From Providencia sp. (GTDB lineage Bacteria; Pseudomonadota; Gammaproteobacteria; Enterobacterales; Enterobacteriaceae), in assembly GCF_003533305.1 (NCBI RefSeq), contig NZ_DOEH01000019.1:64756-128755 (forward strand): 64,000 nt of DNA, given 5' to 3'. Position numbers and translations under genes: made by a program. Within the stretch, counting starts at the first letter, position 1. Every line of letters begins with the position of its first letter. Below the pieces are notes generated by a model that was given only the letters and a program-made list of their open reading frames with translations, did not search any database and had not been told where the DNA came from. Below are positions 61,355 through 64,000 of the stretch, piece after piece.

Positions 61355-63973
61355 TTAGCTTTCTAACGCTTTAGTCACCTTCTCAAATAAATCCCCTGAA
61401 AGGTTGTCTAATGCTTTTAATTGCAAAAGGATATTACGCATCAAACCTTGACGCTTTTCATCATAACGCTTTAAGCGAATTAACGGCTCAATCAATCTTG
61501 AGGCAACTTGCGGGTTACGCGTGTTTAAATCAACTAATATCTCATATAAGAATTGATATCCACTGCTATCTTCTGCATGAAAATTCACTGGGTTACCTGC
61601 CGTGAAAGCCCCGACTAATGAACGAATACGGTTTGGATTACTCATACTAAATGAACGATGATTTAATAATTTTCGGACATTTTCTAGCGTACCTTTAGAA
61701 GAATTAGCGCCTTGCAAAGCAAACCATTTATCCATCACCAGACCATCATGGTGCCAGCGTTCATCAAAATCAGCCATTAATTCAACATGACAAGGCAATT
61801 TCTCTTCATAAGCTGCGGTTAGCGCAGCCAGCGAGTCAGTCATGTTATCCGCAGTTTTATATTGGTTTTGAACCAATTTATTGGCCAATTCCTTATCGTC
61901 ACCCGCAGCAAGATATTGCAAGCAAGTATTACGTAATGCACGCTTAGCAATGTCTTGGTGATCAACTCGATACCCATCAATTTTGATTGAACCATATACC
62001 GCCAAAAATTCATCATGTAATTGGGTAGCCAGTTGACCATAAATGAAATTATGAACTTCATGAATAGCAACAGGATCAATCACAGGGAATTGTTCCGCAA
62101 TCTCATTTTCTGATGGCAACGTTAAAATCAATGCAGCCAAAGCAGGATCAATTGAATCACTCAACAGCACAGCTCGAAACGCATCAATAACATGCTCAGG
62201 TAAAACTAACGCTTCACCCTGATGAAATTTTGCAACGTTGATTTTCGCATAGTTATTAATTAACTGCTGAGCCGCATCCCAACGTGAGAATTCATTGCTG
62301 GCATGTTGCATTAAGAAGGCTAGTTGCCCATCAGTATAAGGATAGTCAAGCTTAACAGGCGCTGAAAACTCACGTAGCAACGAAGGTACTGGTTGACTGG
62401 TGATTTCATCAAAAACAAAAGTTTGCGACTCTTGGGTAATATTTAAAACTGAATTTACCTGATTCCCTTCGCGTTTTAATGGGATCACCGCGCCATCTTG
62501 TCCATACAATTCAATATCCAAAGGAATATGCAGAGGAAGTTTTTCAGCTTGATCTGCCGTTGGTGGCGTCATTTGGCTCACATGCAGAACATATTGTTGC
62601 TTTTCAGGCAAATATTCATCGCGTACCGTTAATACTGGCGTGCCTGATTGGCTATACCAACGACGAAATAGTGATAAATCGACATTTGATGCATCTTCCA
62701 TCGCTTGAACAAAATCATCACAAGTCGCGGCGCTACCATCATGGCGATGTACATATAACTGCATACCTGCTTGAAACATCTCTTCGCCGAGTAATGTGTG
62801 GATCATCCGAATAACTTCAGATCCCTTTTCATAGACGGTCAAAGTATAAAAGTTATTCATTTCAATAACTTTTTCAGGGCGAATTGGATGTGCCATTGGG
62901 CTTGCATCTTCAGCAAATTGAGCCGCACGCATCACTTTAACATTGTTGATACGATTTACTGAGCGAGAACCTAAATCTGAACTAAATTCTTGATCGCGAA
63001 AAACAGTCAAACCTTCTTTTAGACTTAATTGGAACCAATCGCGACAAGTGATACGGTTACCGGTCCAGTTATGAAAATATTCATGACCAATGACCGATTC
63101 AATACCGAGATAATCTTTATCTGTCGCCGTTTCACTTTTCGCTAAAACATATTTAGAGTTGAAAACATTCAGGCCTTTATTTTCCATTGCGCCCATATTG
63201 AAGAAATCAACGGCCACAATCATATAAATATCAAGATCATATTCAAGGCCAAAACGCTCTTCATCCCATTTCATGGCATTTTTCAATGACTGCATTGCCC
63301 AAGGCGCACGGTCTAAATTACCTTTATCAACAAACAACTCTAAGGCGACTTCGCGACCACTACGGGTAATAAAAACATCTTTTAAAACATCAAAATCACC
63401 CGCGACAACCGCAAATAAATAACTTGGTTTTGGGAATGGATCTTCCCATTTAACCCAATGACGGCCATCTTCCAGCTCACCTTTTGCAACACGATTACCA
63501 TTTGATAATAAGTAAGGGTAACGTGTTTTATCTGCGGTGATAGTTGTGGTGTAACGGGCTAAAACGTCAGGCCTGTCTTGAAAGTAGGTGATATGACGGA
63601 AGCCTTCGGCCTCGCATTGCGTACACAATGCTTCCCCAGAAACATACAAACCTTCTAATGCGGTATTTTTTTCAGGGCTGATTTCATTCACAATGCGCAA
63701 GGTAAATGTTTCAGGTAAGCCCTCAATAATTAATTTTCCGTCTTCTTCTTTATATTGAGTCCAAGCCTGACCATCGATTTCAAGGCTAATGAGTGATAAA
63801 TCTTCACCATGTAACTCAAGCGTCGAAGATTGAGGATTAAGACGTTTAACCTTACTGACTGCCGTTACTACAGTCTTTACTGGGTCAAGGTTAAAATCGA
63901 GTGCGATTTCATTGATAGTATAATCAGGAGCTTGATAATCATGGCGATATTTTGCTTGTCGTAACTGGGTCAT
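61355..63973 (-). CDS. pepN: Aminopeptidase N
   Basis: An 872-residue M1 zinc aminopeptidase, the main broad-specificity aminopeptidase of the cytosol. The exopeptidase motif G-A-M-E-N lies near residue 262, the zinc site H-E-Y-F-H near 298, and the third ligand Glu in L-K-E-G-L-T-V about 20 residues later. Four domains and total length match E. coli PepN. The ATG at 63973 follows an AAGG site. This is the last gene of the window and is complete. Confidence 0.98.
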   Translation of the reverse strand: MTQLRQAKYRHDYQAPDYTINEIALDFNLDPVKTVVTAVSKVKRLNPQSSTLELHGEDLSLISLEIDGQAWTQYKEEDGKLIIEGLPETFTLRIVNEISPEKNTALEGLYVSGEALCTQCEAEGFRHITYFQDRPDVLARYTTTITADKTRYPYLLSNGNRVAKGELEDGRHWVKWEDPFPKPSYLFAVVAGDFDVLKDVFITRSGREVALELFVDKGNLDRAPWAMQSLKNAMKWDEERFGLEYDLDIYMIVAVDFFNMGAMENKGLNVFNSKYVLAKSETATDKDYLGIESVIGHEYFHNWTGNRITCRDWFQLSLKEGLTVFRDQEFSSDLGSRSVNRINNVKVMRAAQFAEDASPMAHPIRPEKVIEMNNFYTLTVYEKGSEVIRMIHTLLGEEMFQAGMQLYVHRHDGSAATCDDFVQAMEDASNVDLSLFRRWYSQSGTPVLTVRDEYLPEKQQYVLHVSQMTPPTADQAEKLPLHIPLDIELYGQDGAVIPLKREGNQVNSVLNITQESQTFVFDEITSQPVPSLLREFSAPVKLDYPYTDGQLAFLMQHASNEFSRWDAAQQLINNYAKINVAKFHQGEALVLPEHVIDAFRAVLLSDSIDPALAALILTLPSENEIAEQFPVIDPVAIHEVHNFIYGQLATQLHDEFLAVYGSIKIDGYRVDHQDIAKRALRNTCLQYLAAGDDKELANKLVQNQYKTADNMTDSLAALTAAYEEKLPCHVELMADFDERWHHDGLVMDKWFALQGANSSKGTLENVRKLLNHRSFSMSNPNRIRSLVGAFTAGNPVNFHAEDSSGYQFLYEILVDLNTRNPQVASRLIEPLIRLKRYDEKRQGLMRNILLQLKALDNLSGDLFEKVTKALES

Positions 63974-64000
63974 AAGGTAACCTTATTATGCGTTAATTCA

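Overview
The window comes from an AT-rich gammaproteobacterium of the order Enterobacterales. The gene content and protein similarities, including MR/P-type fimbriae, fit Morganellaceae, most likely Providencia. This identification is from memory of protein families and gene order and was not searched.

The right half (about 36.2-64 kb) is conserved chromosome. It runs in the Escherichia coli order but inverted: serT tRNA, tusE, acyP, hspQ, yccU, mgsA, helD, yccS, sxy/tfoX, sulA, ompA, matP, a ycbZ-type Lon-like gene, fabA, rmf, the uup-pqiABC block, rlmKL, ycbX, zapC, pyrD and pepN. Classical control sites are readable: a LexA box at sulA, FadR and FabR sites at fabA, a sigma-32 promoter at hspQ and a MicA-type pairing region at ompA. 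Two genes below the usual ORF size cut-off were found here: rmf, and an orphan GhoT/OrtT-type membrane toxin between matP and ycbZ.

The left half (0.6-36 kb) is accessory. It opens with the start of a selenocysteine formate dehydrogenase, whose in-frame TGA lies at the window edge. After this come small regulator/enzyme pairs: ynfA, DUF2798, a RibD-like reductase with a TetR regulator, and an SDR enzyme divergent from a MerR regulator. Next are a four-gene chaperone-usher fimbrial operon (5.6-10.7 kb), an L-galactonate catabolic cluster (lgoT, lgoD, uxaB, lgoR), a Dps-like ferritin, a His-rich lipoprotein, a Fur-box-associated TonB receptor divergent from eptB, and a second, MR/P-type fimbrial operon on the minus strand (31.5-22.7 kb). 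The region ends with an FKBP-like/Sel1 exported protein pair, a YnfC-like protein and an unknown gene next to serT.

The most unusual spot is the 3' end of the MR/P-type operon. The last small pilin gene abuts a truncated reverse-transcriptase remnant. Beyond it lies a tip-adhesin gene of clearly higher GC and different codon use, followed by about 0.6 kb of unexplained DNA. This looks like adhesin replacement at an RT-marked junction. Other points of interest are the orphan GhoT/OrtT homologue, an FKBP domain that lacks the usual active-site residues, strong hairpins directly after both major pilin genes, a textbook 19-bp-spacer MerR promoter, and three short tandem duplications.
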